Source: Aquatica leii
Lineage: Eukaryota > Arthropoda > Insecta > Coleoptera > Lampyridae
DNA: 64,000 nucleotides
Direction: 5' to 3'
Assembly: GCA_035610365.1 (NCBI GenBank)
Contig: CM069437.1
Coordinates: forward strand, 32,879,507-32,943,506
Made by a program: the position numbers and the translations under genes. A model generated the notes under the pieces. That model had not been told where the DNA came from, did not search any database, and saw nothing but the letters and a program-made list of their open reading frames with translations. Numbering within the stretch: the stretch's first letter is position 1; every line of letters starts with the position of its first letter. This document shows, one piece after another, positions 22,201 to 31,772 of the stretch.

Positions 22201-25200
22201 CAAAAGGACAATTGACAGAAAGAGTGTCTCATCTTTTTGGAGTCGACTGATTCTTATTTTCGGGAACATATCAATTCTCTTCAAGGCTTAAAAAAGTTAT
22301 AATGAGCAAGTCACATCCAGGGGAATCGTGCAATAAGAGTTTGTGTCTCAAGGTCAAACAGTCTACGCTGTTAACAAGTTTCTTAAAACACTGAGGCAGG
22401 TTCATGCGTGTGAGACCAAACATCAGGAACAACTGGGTGTTGCATCACGTCGATGCGCACACAGCAATTGCAGTTAACCAGTTTTTGGTCCGTAAAGACC
22501 TTGACCTAACTCGAGTTTTAGGGACATTCAAAAAGCCGTAATCGATTAGCTGAATGCTATTCTAGTATTTGAATTTCAGCAGTGCTATGACGATTAGAAG
22601 AACAGTCTAGTGTTGTGTGATTTTCTAATTCAGCTGAAGATGATTTATTCAGTTCCAGTAGTTTTTATTTGTAGTTGGAGTCTTCAAGGGCATGAGGAAA
22701 GACAAAAGCTGTCAAAGGAAATTTAAAATGGATCAACACCCTCAACCTCCAAATTACGAGAAGAATCATCAAGGCATTTTTTGCCGTTGACTTGTAGAAG
22801 GTACATACTAGAAATGTCTGGGACTGGGTTGGAACAGTTGAGCAGACAAGGACATATTTTTATTGATATATTACGTTGAAACGTTCTCATTCTATTTGAC
22901 ATCGTCAATCAATTTTTATTAAATGCATTTTTTCAACGAAATATCACTATCTTTAATGCGATTTTTGTCCAGTCTTTATCACTTTTGGTTTTTATGTTTA
23001 AATTACCAATTTGTTAACAAAACCTATTTATTTCTACTTTTTTGCAGTTATGATCCAATCATTGCCAAACGTTCCCGCTTACGATTTGGACACACTCCTC
23101 TTCTTAGATGAAGGCAAACGGCCATTAGGTCATGTATACGACGTTATGGGCCAAGTAACGTCACCAATGTACGTCGTTAGATTCAATTCTAAACAGGAAA
23201 TTGAATCGAAAGGCATCGCAAAGGGTTTACCTATATACTCGGCTCCAAATACCGAACATACTCAATACGTTTTCTTGAAAGAACTGATGAAGTGAGTAAT
23301 AATTTTTTTGTTTTTCTTATTTATTTGATTAATTTACTGTATCGAAGTATTTTTAAGTTGTAACTGTAGTAAATAAACACTTGGGGAAACGTTTATGATT
23401 TGTATAGCCTTGACAGATAATTTTGAATGCAATTTTGATAAGTAAAGGTATATCAAAATTTTGAGAAATTATTGGGTTGGTAACACTGGTTATTTTAATA
23501 CATTTTTATTTTGCAGTGTTTATTTATAGTTTGTTTTAAAAATCAGTTTTTTTGGTTACTATTTATCGATAATTTTTTTACTATTAACGCAAGAGGTTTT
23601 TTGTTTCTAAACAGATAAGACTTCGGTGATTTATTATTCGTTTCTTACTTACATATGCACTGTGTTTTTTCCCAAATCTTGTTTCAACGACGCAATTTTA
23701 AAAGTGACATTTAAAAACAACCTTACAAACAGACTGCAATTATCAAAATTCTTAATCAATTAAGTTGATTCTCGATTTTATTTTTTGGGAAAAAAATTGT
23801 CATATGTAGTAAGAATGATAAAATCTTAGGAATTTTTATCGTTTGTAATTCTTTTTTGAAAACATTCTGGGAAGTTTTTTTAAATGTTTTTTTACGACAA
23901 TAATAAGGTTTCAAAAAAATGTTACAATGTTGATTTCTTTTGTTTAGAAAAACATAAACAAAGTCTAGTCGACAAGTTCAAAAACGTCTAATACTTGAAA
24001 TAGCTTCTAAAATATGAGCGATAGCTCATTGGATTCGGAATGACCACTAGAAAAATGTATTAGAATGTTTTTTTAGCAGATAAAAAATTGCCAAAGTTAT
24101 AAACAAATGAATATGAAAAAAAAGCATTTAGCTTTTCGCGAATAGCTCGGAAACTATAAGAGATCGAAATCTGAAAAAAGTTTCGACCTCCGCGTGACTA
24201 TTTCGGTATGCGCGCGCGGCTTCTGAAGCGAGTACCTCACAAAATAATAATTATTTCATGAACAAAATTTAAAAAACATCAGGGTGCAAATTAGGCGATT
24301 GTTAATTGAGAAATTTCTTATGACCTCCATCATCATTGCAAGCAATGAAAAAAAATTATTTAAATAATTAACACAAAAATTTTTTTTAAAGGTGATTATT
24401 TTGTTGTTGAAAGAAAGATATTTATTAACGTAAAAAAATTTTTTCACGTCATTTGTTTATAAACAAATTGACTACTTTAATATTTAAACAAAACTTTTTA
24501 TAATTTTTTTGTCATGAAATGATTTAAAAAAGAGTTTTTTTAAAAAACAAATTTTAGTTTGTAATTGTTTATATTTCTAATGTTTAAATAATTTTTGAAA
24601 AGCCTCTATAAAATTAAAAAAGAAATAAAGGTAAAAAAAAATATGCCTTTTGTTTATAAATTGTTTATAAACAAATTGGTTACTTTAATACATATTTAAA
24701 AAAAAAATCATTCTTCATGATCGTTTTGTTTTTTTTTTTATTTCTAATGTTTAAATAATTAGTTAGGGAATGATTTTTATCAATATATTGTTGCATATGA
24801 TTGTTTTTGTAATTTTTCAAAGATTTATTTAAAAATATTGTGATTGTCAGAATATTTTTATAACAAATTGTTAAATAAATAAACAATGAAACGTTAACAA
24901 TTTTTTTTTTCATTTTGTAACTATAGAGGCTTGTCAAAAATGAATTAAAAAAAATGTCTTAACTAATTATTTAAACATTAGAAATATTAAAAAAAAATTT
25001 AAATCATAATTTCATGACAAAATTGTAAACAAAATTTTTTTTAGTATTAAAGTAGGTAGTCAATTGGTTTTTTAAACAATTTATAAACAAATGACGTGGA
25101 AAATTTTTTTTTCAAAACAAGAACCGTAACTAATATTTTAAAAACAATTTCTTGAATTTTTCATTTTTTTTGCAACTTAAAAAATTATGTGAACCAGTCA

Positions 25201-28200
25201 CAATTAAAAAAAAAAATTTTACCTGATTTTTTTGAGTATAGATATAAAAAAGGCTCTGAGAAGCAAAACAATTTTGTGGTAACTATTTAAACAATTTTCA
25301 TTGCTTGCAATGATGACTGAGGTCATAAAAAATCCTAACTTGTTCAAAAACTAGGTTAGATCAATTTTTCCAACGGGTCCTTATTATTTCATGTCTTGAG
25401 AATTCATCATAATTTTTTTAAACTTTTTAAATTAACATCTAATGCCCAAATAAATTATTTTATATGACGTACTCGTTTCAGAGGACACGCTGCGCCTCCG
25501 CGTGCCTATTTCAGGATGCACTCCTGAAATAGGCACGCGGAGGCCTACTTTCAGCATTCATTTAAAAATTATTAGCAATTGAAATAAAGTTTTACTGTTT
25601 TTGTATTGATGAGACATTTATTAATGTAAACAAATTTTTTTTACTCCATTTGTTTATCAATTGTTTATCAACAAATTGATTACTCAAATAATTAAAAAAA
25701 GTTTTTTCATAAGTTTGTCATGAAATTATGATCCAAAAATTTTTTTTTCTTAAAAACAATTCAATTGTTTGTAATCGTTTTTTTTTTAAATAATTAGTTA
25801 TGAATGATTTTTATCAATATATTGATTATGGTTGTTTTTGTAATTTCTTAAAGGTTCATTGTGATTTACAGAATTTGTTTATAACAAATTGTTAAATAAA
25901 TAAACAATTAAATTGTTAAAAAAAATTTTCTTTTTGTAACTCTTGACAGAGATGATTTAAAAAAACGTAATTATTTAAACATTAGAAATACAAATAAAAA
26001 TTGTAAACAATTAAAAATTATTTTTAAGAAAAAAAATCCTTTTTTTGATCATAATTTCTTGACAGCAAAATTGTAAAAAAAAAAGATTTTTTTATTATTA
26101 GAGTAATCAATTTGTTTATAAACAATTTGTTAATAAATGTCTTTGTTCAATATAAAAACAGTAATACCGTAACAAATATTTAAAAAAATATGTTTTTTGA
26201 TTTTTAATTTTTTTGCTACTTAAAAAAATCGTCGAAGGCAGGATTCGAAACTATATATATTTGTGAATTCATTTTAAATTACAAATTAAATATCTGATAA
26301 ACTGTTAATGTTAGATTTTTTTTTATTTGAATAAATTGTTAGGAAAGAATTATTTCCATAATAAACTGTAAAAATAATTCGAATAATTTACATGCGTACA
26401 AAAGTATATAAGAAAAACTGTTAAAAATGGGCGATACACCCACTTCTGGTTCCTATATCCCACACATCTTTTGATAGAACCGAGTGAATAGGAAAAGCTA
26501 GCTCCATACCAAATTTCAAGTTACTAGGATTTTTGGTTCGAGAGTTATCGTGGGTACATCGTTACACATACCCAAAATTTTTTTGTCAAGAATACATTTT
26601 TCTGATTCAGGAGACCTTGACACGTAAAATTATGCAATACAAATTTTTAAAAAAAATTGCGATCGCAATTATGTAAACAAAAAATCACATTTAAAAAAGT
26701 TTTGACCTGATCCATATACATATAAAAAGGGCTCTGAAAGGCAAAAGATTTTTGTGTTAATTATTTAAACGATTTTAATTGCTTGCAATGATGCTCATAA
26801 AAAAATTTCTTAATTAACAATCGCTTAACTTGTTCAAAAATTAAGTTAGATGAATTTTTCCAACTGGCCCTTATTGCTTCAAGTGTTGAGAATACACCAT
26901 AATTTTTAAAAATTTTTAAATTAACATAATTAATACTTAAAAAAATTATTATGCTTTTTAAAAAAATAATGAGTTAAGGAATATTTTTTTTAAAATCATT
27001 TTTGACAAGCCTATATAAAGTTACAAAAAGAAAAAAAATTAACAACTTCATTGTTTATTTATTTAACAATTTGTTATAAACAAATTCTGTCACAATATTT
27101 TTTTTAATAAATTTCAAAAACAACCATACGCAACGTTCAATACATTGATAAAAATCATTCCTTAACTAATTATTTAAACATTAAAGATATTTAAAAAAAC
27201 TAAGTATTACAAACAATTAAAAATTGTTTTTAAGAAACAAAAATTTTAATCATAATTTCATGACAAAAGCTTAAAAAAATTTTTTTAATATTAGTCAATT
27301 TGTTTATAAACAAAAGGCACGAAAAAATTTTTTTTACGTTAATAAATGTTTTTCAATCCACAAACAGTAATACTGTAACAAATATTTAAAAAAAAATTTA
27401 ATATTTTTTGGATTTTTTGCAACTTAAAAAAATTATGTAAACAAAATAATCACATTAAAAAAATTTTTGAACTTAATCTTGATTATACATATAAAAAGGG
27501 CTCTGAGAAGCGAAAGATTTTTGTATTAATTTTTATTGCTTTGAATGATGACGGAGATCATAAACAAATCGCCTAACTTGTTCAAAGATTAAGTTAGATC
27601 AATTTTTCTAATGGGACCTTATTCCCTCAAGTGTTGAGAATACACCGTTTTTAAAAAAAAATTTAATCAGCATTTATTACTTAATAAATTATTATATGTG
27701 ACGTATTCACTTTAGAGGCCGTGGGCGCACCCAAAATAGTGACGCGGGGGGTTTACTTTCAGCGTTCATTTAACATTGTTAGCAATGGGGATAGAGTTTC
27801 GAGAGAGTTTTTTATTGGAAATTTCTTCCTCTCGAAGAATCTTTTTTCAGGTTTAGATTATCTCTTATAGTATCTGAGTTATTCGCGAAAAACTAAATGC
27901 TTTTTTTTTCATCTGAATTTGTTTATTTGCAATTTTTTATCTGCCAAAAAACATTTTAATACATTTTTCTGCACGTCATTCTGAATCCAATGAGCATAGT
28001 TTTTTTTAGAAGCTATTTCAAGAATTAACACGATTTTGAACATGTCGACTAAAGTAAAAGGAACAAACAACAATTTTAATCGCAAAAGCTTAAGTTTAAG
28101 TAAATTAGCAAAAAGTTTTACTTAACGAAATAAATACAATATTTGTTTTGAGAATTCTGTCATCAGTAAAAAAATTTCAACACATTTAAATGAGAATGTA

Positions 28201-29759
28201 ATTGTTGTTCTAATGATTTTCGGTGAGAGAAGTTCAATTTTGAACTGATTAATAAAAATTCAATCGTTATTAGATCAACTTAAAAATTATGAATAAAAAT
28301 CCTTAACATTCAATCGATTTTAAATAATGACGTTATTTGACTAATTCTCAATTGCAAATTTACATTTTTATTCGTGCCAAATCGAATAAATAATTATTTT
28401 TTTAAACATACATTGAAATAGGGACGTTTAACTTAAAAATTGTTCTCAACTCTGCATTAAATACTAGATAAATAAATGAAAACTTCACGTAATGTGATTA
28501 AAAATTAGGCGAAGAATTTTTACAGCTGATAGCCAAACACTACTCTGAAAAATATGCGTTTAATGTTATTATTGTCATTTCTTTCAACTCTCTTAAATTA
28601 GTTACTATATAATTGTTTATAAATACATTTATTTGTTCTTTAGAAATATTGTAACTAAAACTAAATCTTTATTTATCACGCAAGAATATTCTTTTGAATT
28701 AATTGTTACTGGCAAATCACTCAATCCTATTTTGTTTTGTAATTATTTTAATGCGAGTTTTATGTACACGAAATTATATTGGTTTCTTTTGTTATTAGAA
28801 TCAAAGGCAGCGACGCGTCTTGGAGGGGCGATAACGAAGTTCCTGTTGAGTTCGTAGATTTTTCTGACGATGAAGCTGAATATTCATTTTCGAAGCAGAA
28901 CTTAAACGAACAAGACATATTCGATAAAAAACGCAAAAGAAATAGCATCGAAAAACATAAGATGTTTGAAACTGCGATGAATCTCAAGAACAAAGTCGAC
29001 ACAGCTCGACATAAAATGCGCGATTCATACGAGCCGACACCGAAACGCTACATGCCCCATAATAGTCAACCCGCCTTTTATTATCATCACCCTCCAAACG
29101 TCACACAAGTTCGTCAGCAGTGCAGCACAAGTTTTACTAGTTTTCCGCCACCAAATTTTCCTATGCCGCCGCCCGCGTTCGGTTTTATGGGAATGGGTCC
29201 AACGATGCTTGGCATGCCGCCGTTCAATGCTCAATTTGGACGTGGAATTCCACCGTTCCCTCCTAATCCTCAACCATTTCCACCGCCTACTTTTGGACCT
29301 CCAACTATACCACCTCTTCCAGCTGTTCCTCACGTTTTATCGCAACCACCTCCAGTAACATTTCCTGGTAACTTAGCAGTTATGGCACCTAACGTAGCTG
29401 TAATGAATATGCCTAAACATAACATACCTAAAACATCCAAATCCCCGAAAACAAATCAAAATGGTGGTGTTGTACCTAAAGCTCAACCAAACCTACCAAA
29501 ACCAAGGAACATCGGTGGACTACCAAAAGTTTACATGCCATCTCCAAGCGAATATCAACCTCCTTACCCCCCCAATTTAGGTCTTCCGAAAGTAACTTTA
29601 CCTCCTTTTACAACAAACGCTCCACAAAATATGCCAAGTATTCCTCCACCTTTTTGTCCTCCCATGCCACCGTGGCCGTTTAACATGGCGCGGCCACCAC
29701 ACAATAGCCTAGGTTTTCAACCACATTATAGCGGGGGCCGGCCGTTTCAGAAACAGTAA
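6696..29759 (+). CDS. NAF1: NAF1, H/ACA ribonucleoprotein assembly factor (four coding exons)
   Basis: Exons 6696-7270, 7325-7518, 23048-23291 and 28799-29759 join in frame to a 657-residue protein; all introns are GT-AG. The N-terminal ~220 residues are acidic and Ser/Asp/Glu-rich. The Gar1/Naf1 beta-barrel domain spans about residues 225-345, with RPLGHVYDVMG, SPMYVVRFNS and IESKGI. KGSDASW then FVDFSDDEAE follow, closely matching the animal NAF1 order. Residues about 425-657 form a Pro/Phe/Met-rich low-complexity tail. From family knowledge, NAF1 is a nuclear factor that occupies the GAR1 site during assembly of H/ACA snoRNPs and telomerase RNP and is later exchanged for GAR1. Introns 2 (15.5 kb) and 3 (5.5 kb) are packed with repeats; the reading frame itself is clean. 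Confidence 0.95.
7325..7518 (+). CDS. NAF1: NAF1 coding exon 2
   Basis: Follows a 54-bp intron ending TTACAG. Encodes residues 192-256 plus one base, ending in the first strand of the Naf1 domain (GECIQMGNVTSIVDRL). Donor GTTTGT at 7519 is weak-looking but is the only placement that joins exon 3 in frame. Confidence 0.92.
7519..10290 (+). other. NAF1 intron 2, 5' portion: no recognisable element
   Basis: About 2.8 kb with unusually even base composition compared with the AT-rich rest of the intron. Short open stretches occur on both strands; one on - near 9440-9660 is Pro/Ser/Glu/Thr-rich and resembles the acidic linkers of transposases. I found no catalytic motif, terminal repeat or target duplication. 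Probably eroded mobile DNA, but this is not demonstrated. Confidence 0.4.
10291..10529. mobile_element. Small inverted-repeat element (MITE-like) with GC-richer interior
   Basis: A perfect 37-bp inverted repeat at 10291-10327 and 10493-10529 (core GCGACTTTCGGCTTAGACCG), with about six more matching bases inside one mismatch. The 165-bp interior is GC-richer than its surroundings. On the - strand it has a short open frame, rich in Ser/Thr/Arg, that runs through both arms. No clear target duplication was found, so the superfamily is unassigned. Confidence 0.65.
10739..11614 (+). pseudogene. Mutator-like transposase-domain protein, N-terminal half (interrupted)
   Basis: Begins MSRVQTKVYKKPKNVGK at ATG 10739. 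Through several frame changes it shows the order typical of arthropod Mutator-like transposase proteins (family recognised from memory as Pfam Mutator-type): LPEIAICKQSGG, then CIECN, the DGIWQKRGH block with NGVITATSVTTGKV (about 11325-11410), and KYFLGDGDTKSFS (about 11490-11535). It ends at the TA where a foldback element is inserted; the C-terminal half continues at 16757. Multiple frameshifts make it a pseudogene. Lies in NAF1 intron 2 in the same orientation as NAF1. Confidence 0.75.
11815..12716 (+). repeat. Tandem array, left arm (about 5 units of ~180 bp)
   Basis: The landmark GAGCCATAACTTTTCACC recurs at 11979, 12159, 12337, 12518 and 12698, giving periods of 178-181 bp. Units differ by a few substitutions and homopolymer length changes. 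Each unit also holds GATCTATAATCAACACAATA and a GGAGGGGTG block. The unit's GCCATAACTTTTCA motif also occurs at the extreme end of the element. Confidence 0.95.
12717..13331. other. Central unique region of the foldback element
   Basis: AT-rich sequence between the left array and the nested Tc1; the matching remainder is 14752-14880. No transposase motif or other gene was found. Confidence 0.5.
13334..14749 (+). mobile_element. Tc1-like DNA transposon nested in the foldback element
   Basis: Terminal inverted repeats of about 107-112 bp start TACTGACTTCC at 13334 and end GGAAGTCAGTA at 14749, flanked by TA on both sides (13332-13333, 14750-14751). The arms match closely, including GGAAACGTCTATTTTC. 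Total length about 1.4 kb, normal for Tc1. Carries a frameshifted transposase gene. Confidence 0.93.
13581..14607 (+). pseudogene. Tc1-family transposase (DD34E), frameshifted
   Basis: Starts MPRVRQHQHF at ATG 13581. The N-terminus has two helix-turn-helix regions (GRIIGMREAGLSLREIARRV and the SSVYRRIRSYRL block) joined by a GRPRR AT-hook-like motif (CGSGRPRRTT). Catalytic residues are visible: D in VFSDESRF, D in FQQDNARPHTA, and E in DFSPVEHVWD, with 34 residues between the last two. One frame change and apparent loss of a few codons near 14200-14215 separates the first and second catalytic residues, so no full transposase is made. The enzyme would cut and paste its own ends at TA sites. 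Confidence 0.93.
14880..16545 (-). repeat. Tandem array, right arm (about 9 units of ~180 bp, inverted)
   Basis: The inverted landmark GGCTCAACTTTGAAATT recurs at 14951, 15131, 15311, 15488, 15668, 15848, 16028, 16208 and 16388 (the last reads GGCTCTACTTT). Spacing is 177-180 bp. The sequence is the reverse complement of the left array. Identity between units is very high, indicating recent amplification or homogenisation. Confidence 0.95.
16757..17431 (+). pseudogene. Mutator-like transposase-domain protein, C-terminal half
   Basis: Continuation of the pseudogene broken at 11614. Visible blocks: EKTIGGQGRLTEAAIYTIQN, HLPFAVKDLANHDLLKKC, then NESVNSVIWSRIPKNNF and LGVYMAISTFNKRNI with LGITPGN. 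It ends in the family's typical tail KRKFEDLYEEQ...YGSGMY at a TAA (17429-17431). Several stops and frame changes interrupt it. Together the halves recover most of the expected order of this family. Confidence 0.75.
17720..18470 (-). pseudogene. mariner transposase relic
   Basis: On the - strand, in scattered frames, mariner landmarks appear: IDEKWYLYASMRHRNKW (around 18165-18215), KTMISVWYDSEGVF (around 18070-18105) and the C-terminal RWKPVVNNDGEYIID (around 17855-17890). Many stops and frameshifts. Termini were not located. Ancient relic in NAF1 intron 2, antisense to the gene. Confidence 0.65.
18500..19440 (-). pseudogene. Non-LTR retrotransposon reverse transcriptase relic in a pyrimidine-rich region
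   Basis: On the - strand, GFGTGKRAIDTVHV followed by LYIDLKASFE (about 19410-19320) resembles the non-LTR RT segment that precedes and includes the first catalytic Asp. ADVDDVVLVTKQER (about 19240-19200) resembles the polymerase box followed by a Lys/Glu-rich thumb. The very T-rich + strand from 18500 to 20700 fits a Lys/Glu/Arg-rich coding strand on -, so the relic may extend further. Heavily decayed. Confidence 0.45.
20860..21780 (-). pseudogene. Possible pogo/jerky-like transposase C-terminal relic
   Basis: The - strand reads as a Pro/Ser/Lys-rich linker with a segment like GPKQYSSILTSTPLKDSLE (about 21430-21375), followed by EKRRKQNWRRPSVK-type basic sequence. Further on, WYRCVICEQ-type cysteine pairs (about 21150) resemble the small zinc motif at the end of some pogo-like proteins. 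The low-Cys part and the lack of a visible DDE core make this tentative. Confidence 0.35.
22060..22640 (+). pseudogene. mariner-family transposase relic (SETMAR-like type)
   Basis: The + strand shows GEEFNLTYTTVYEIFANELRTR (about 22105-22170), a second-HTH segment typical of this mariner group. Later, across frame changes, MRVRPNIRNNWVLHHVDAHT and AIAVNQFLV appear (about 22400-22490), corresponding to the block around the second catalytic Asp; the Asp context NAPCHT is altered to DAHT. Stops throughout. No terminal repeats were found. Confidence 0.55.
23048..23291 (+). CDS. NAF1: NAF1 coding exon 3
   Basis: Acceptor TTTTTGCAG, donor GTGAGT. Encodes residues 257-337, the heart of the Naf1/Gar1 domain, including FLDEGKRPLGHVYDVMGQV and RFNSKQEIESKGI. 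It is isolated by 15.5 kb from exon 2 and 5.5 kb from exon 4. Confidence 0.94.
23292..23944 (+). other. NAF1 intron 3, 5' portion
   Basis: AT-rich intronic sequence; no element or gene recognised. Confidence 0.5.
23950..28060. repeat. Very AT-rich complex of inverted and direct repeats in NAF1 intron 3
   Basis: Outer arms at about 23960-24180 and 27850-28050 are inverted copies; both hold GCTTCTAAAA...CTCATTGGATTC and AGCATTTAG...TTTTCGCGAATA. Inside, units recur in both orientations: GGCTCTGAGAAGC-type blocks near 25250, 26730 and 27495; TTGCTTGCAATGATG-type blocks near 24330 (inverted), 25300 and 26775; and GTTTATAAACAAATTG blocks many times. A CCTCCGCGTG(A/C)CTATTTC motif marks sub-boundaries near 24188, 25495 and (inverted) 27750. 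No coding capacity. Best described as a non-autonomous, repeatedly duplicated foldback-type repeat of unknown family. Confidence 0.7.
25494..25544. repeat. Perfect 23-bp GC-rich hairpin with 5-nt loop
   Basis: Arms 25494-25516 and 25522-25544 are exact inverse complements (GCCTCCGCGTGCCTATTTCA plus GGA), separated by TGCAC. It lies in sequence that is otherwise over 75% AT, so it stands out. Single-arm relatives occur near 24188 and 27750. Confidence 0.95.
28061..28798 (+). other. NAF1 intron 3, 3' portion
   Basis: AT-rich intronic sequence up to the exon 4 acceptor; nothing recognised. Confidence 0.5.
28799..29759 (+). CDS. NAF1: NAF1 coding exon 4 (terminal)
   Basis: Acceptor TTATTAG. Begins with the KGSDASW signature and acidic FSDDEAE, then a basic Lys/Arg segment (KKRKRNS) and a long Pro/Phe/Met/Asn-rich tail. 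Stop TAA at 29757-29759. Base composition is much more GC-rich than the flanking introns, as expected of a coding exon. Confidence 0.94.
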
Positions 29760-30231
29760 TTAATTTATTACGGTTGCTTTGTTGTTTGTTGTTATTTTAA
29801 CTTTTTATCATTGTTAATTTTCTTTTCAATTATATACAGCAGTATTAGGGATTAAAATGGAAAAAATCAGCTTACTTATATGTCTATTGCATTATCTACT
29901 AGAAATCTTTGAATGTTTCTAGTTAATTTCAATGTTTTATACTATTAAAAGGGAAAGAATACGTATTCGGTTTTGTGTAAGTATATTAACTCGCAGGTGT
30001 TACTCAATGCTTCAAAGATTATGCACAATAAAATGTGTGACACTCTTAGAATTTTCATAATCTCGGTGTTTTAGCAACTTGAAAATGTTTTAGAGTAATG
30101 TACGTACACATTTGCTAGATAATATTGGGGTTTAATTCAAATTTTTCTCGCATTACGATGCATTTACATCTTAACAAACTGTAGAAATGTTCCTTTTCAT
30201 ACAATTAATATTTTTTATTACTGTGTATTCC

Positions 30232-30237
30232 AATAAA
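30232..30237 (+). terminator. NAF1: Candidate NAF1 polyadenylation signal
   Basis: AATAAA at 30232-30237, about 475 bp after the NAF1 stop, followed by T-rich sequence. An earlier AATAAA at 30027-30032 could serve as an alternative site. Confidence 0.5.
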
Positions 30238-30454
30238 TATTTTTATTAAGTGGTACATTTTATTTCGTCTTGATTGTCTACACTGTTATATAATAATTGA
30301 CGTAGGTTTTTCTTAAAAACGTATAAACAAACAACAGGCAATTAAGAAACCGAAAGCATTGTTAAAATTAACTTTTTTCCGGTTAATTTTAGTATTAATG
30401 CATTTTAATTTTATGTGTACGAACACGAGTACATAAATGTTTACACTTGTAAGT

Positions 30455-30460
30455 TTTATT
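30455..30460 (-). terminator. Candidate polyadenylation signal on the - strand
   Basis: TTTATT on + is AATAAA on -, about 150 bp downstream of the stop of the candidate exon at 30610-30723. With the NAF1 signals it would give a tail-to-tail gene pair. Confidence 0.35.
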
Positions 30461-30609
30461 CTTTGTTACAAAAAAATTATAGTTGTGCGAAAGGTGGAGT
30501 TGTTAAGTCGGCGTAATTAAAAGATTTACACAAATGGCAAAAATACAATGTATGGTTAATCGTAGAGAACATTAAGAATTACAAATATTTGGATGTGGCT
30601 TCATCTTTC

Positions 30610-30723
30610 TTAGTTGCTCTTCTTTGAGTGTATCATAAAATAGTCCAAAAGTCGCAAGGCGTTACCAAAATGCTTGTCCATCCTGGCCAATTGCTTGCAG
30701 ACGGCTGATGTTTCATCTGGTAG
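30610..30723 (-). CDS. Candidate terminal exon of an unidentified convergent gene
   Basis: On the - strand a pyrimidine-containing acceptor (CACAATTTTAG) is followed by 37 open codons and TAA. The peptide begins LPDETSAVCKQLARMDKHF, ends LLDYFMIHSKKSN, and looks like a normal amphipathic protein C-terminus rather than transposon sequence. Base composition is richer in GC than the flanks. Upstream exons were not found; they could lie beyond the transposon cluster that starts at 31160. I do not recognise the family. Exon status is an inference. Confidence 0.35.
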   Translation of the reverse strand, partial: LPDETSAVCKQLARMDKHFGNALRLLDYFMIHSKKSN

Positions 30724-31151
30724 CTAAAATTGTGTTGAAGAATTACTGGGTGTCAGGATAAAGTTACGGGGCGGCAGTATCAAGACAATGGTAAGACCTA
30801 GAGGTTTACGAAAAAAAATTAAATAAAGTGGGCAATAGAAATGGCTGGAAATTAATTTGAAGTTCGTAAATCCACTTCTACGGGGCGTAACTGCTGTGAA
30901 GAAACAAACGGTAACTCGTAAATTTGAGAGATGAGCCATACCTTTGAAAACAATCTGATAGCTCGAGTGATACGATATCATTTTGTTTTATATTATTTTT
31001 TCGCATCTCTCAAAATAAGGGAGAGATTTCGTTTGAAAGAACATTTTACGATCTTTCGACGTACATTTAGTAGCTAAATTTCTGTCATTTTATTGGACAA
31101 ATTGCGGTTTTTTTACATAGTCAAAAACTACGCTATTTTGTGTTTCTTATG
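30724..31151. other. Spacer or intron between the candidate exon and the hAT MITE
   Basis: Contains one short - strand open frame (30724-30981) with no recognisable motif. Nothing else seen. Confidence 0.35.
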
Positions 31152-31159
31152 TTATATGC

Positions 31160-31391
31160 CAGGGGTGGCCAAGCTCCTTGATAGTCCGAGCCATTTTTCA
31201 AAATTTGAATTTTTTTTCGAACCGCAATTTTAAATACACATTTAAAAAGATGTTTTGAAACATACGGAACGATAATAATTTTTTAAAATATAACACAAAT
31301 GAAAAGGGAGCTCGGGTACATTTATCGAGGGCCACAAATAATCCTTAAAAGAGCCGCATGTGGCTCGCGAGCTGCAGGTTGCCCCCCACTG
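31160..31391. mobile_element. hAT-type MITE with perfect 8-bp target duplication
   Basis: Ends CAGGGGTGGCC and GGTTGCCCCCCACTG are imperfect inverted repeats of the hAT type. TTATATGC flanks it exactly at 31152-31159 and 31392-31399. Internal GAGCCGCATGTGGCTCGCGAG resembles subterminal sequence of many animal hAT MITEs. 232 bp, non-coding. Confidence 0.9.
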
Positions 31392-31772
31392 TTATATGCT
31401 ATCCTATAAAAAATAGTATAAACGTAAATCTCTCAATTGAATTTTAACAAATTACTAAGCCAAGTTAAAAACTTAATATAAAAAGTATGTTATTGCTGAC
31501 TTATTACGAAGAAAATACTGGTAATGTGGGATATGCTACAAAGGTAAAAATGGTGTAAAACGCAATCTCGCACATAAGTACACTCAACTAAACAAAAAGC
31601 GGGACACCTTGGTTAGTTCGATTGAAATGGTTAACGGAGTAAACTAGGCTTGTTAGCGAATGCGATCGGCAATCTTCGGTATGCTATTCAAGAAATTCAA
31701 ATTAGACAAATAATAAACAATGACAATACCACAAGGTCAAATTGTTTATCCGCAAAAACTAAAAAATCAATA

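Noticed and set aside
29025..29333. 102-codon frame on - strand inside NAF1 exon 4
   Set aside because: Antisense shadow of the Pro-rich coding sequence; Arg/Trp-rich composition is the mirror of CCN/CCA codons.
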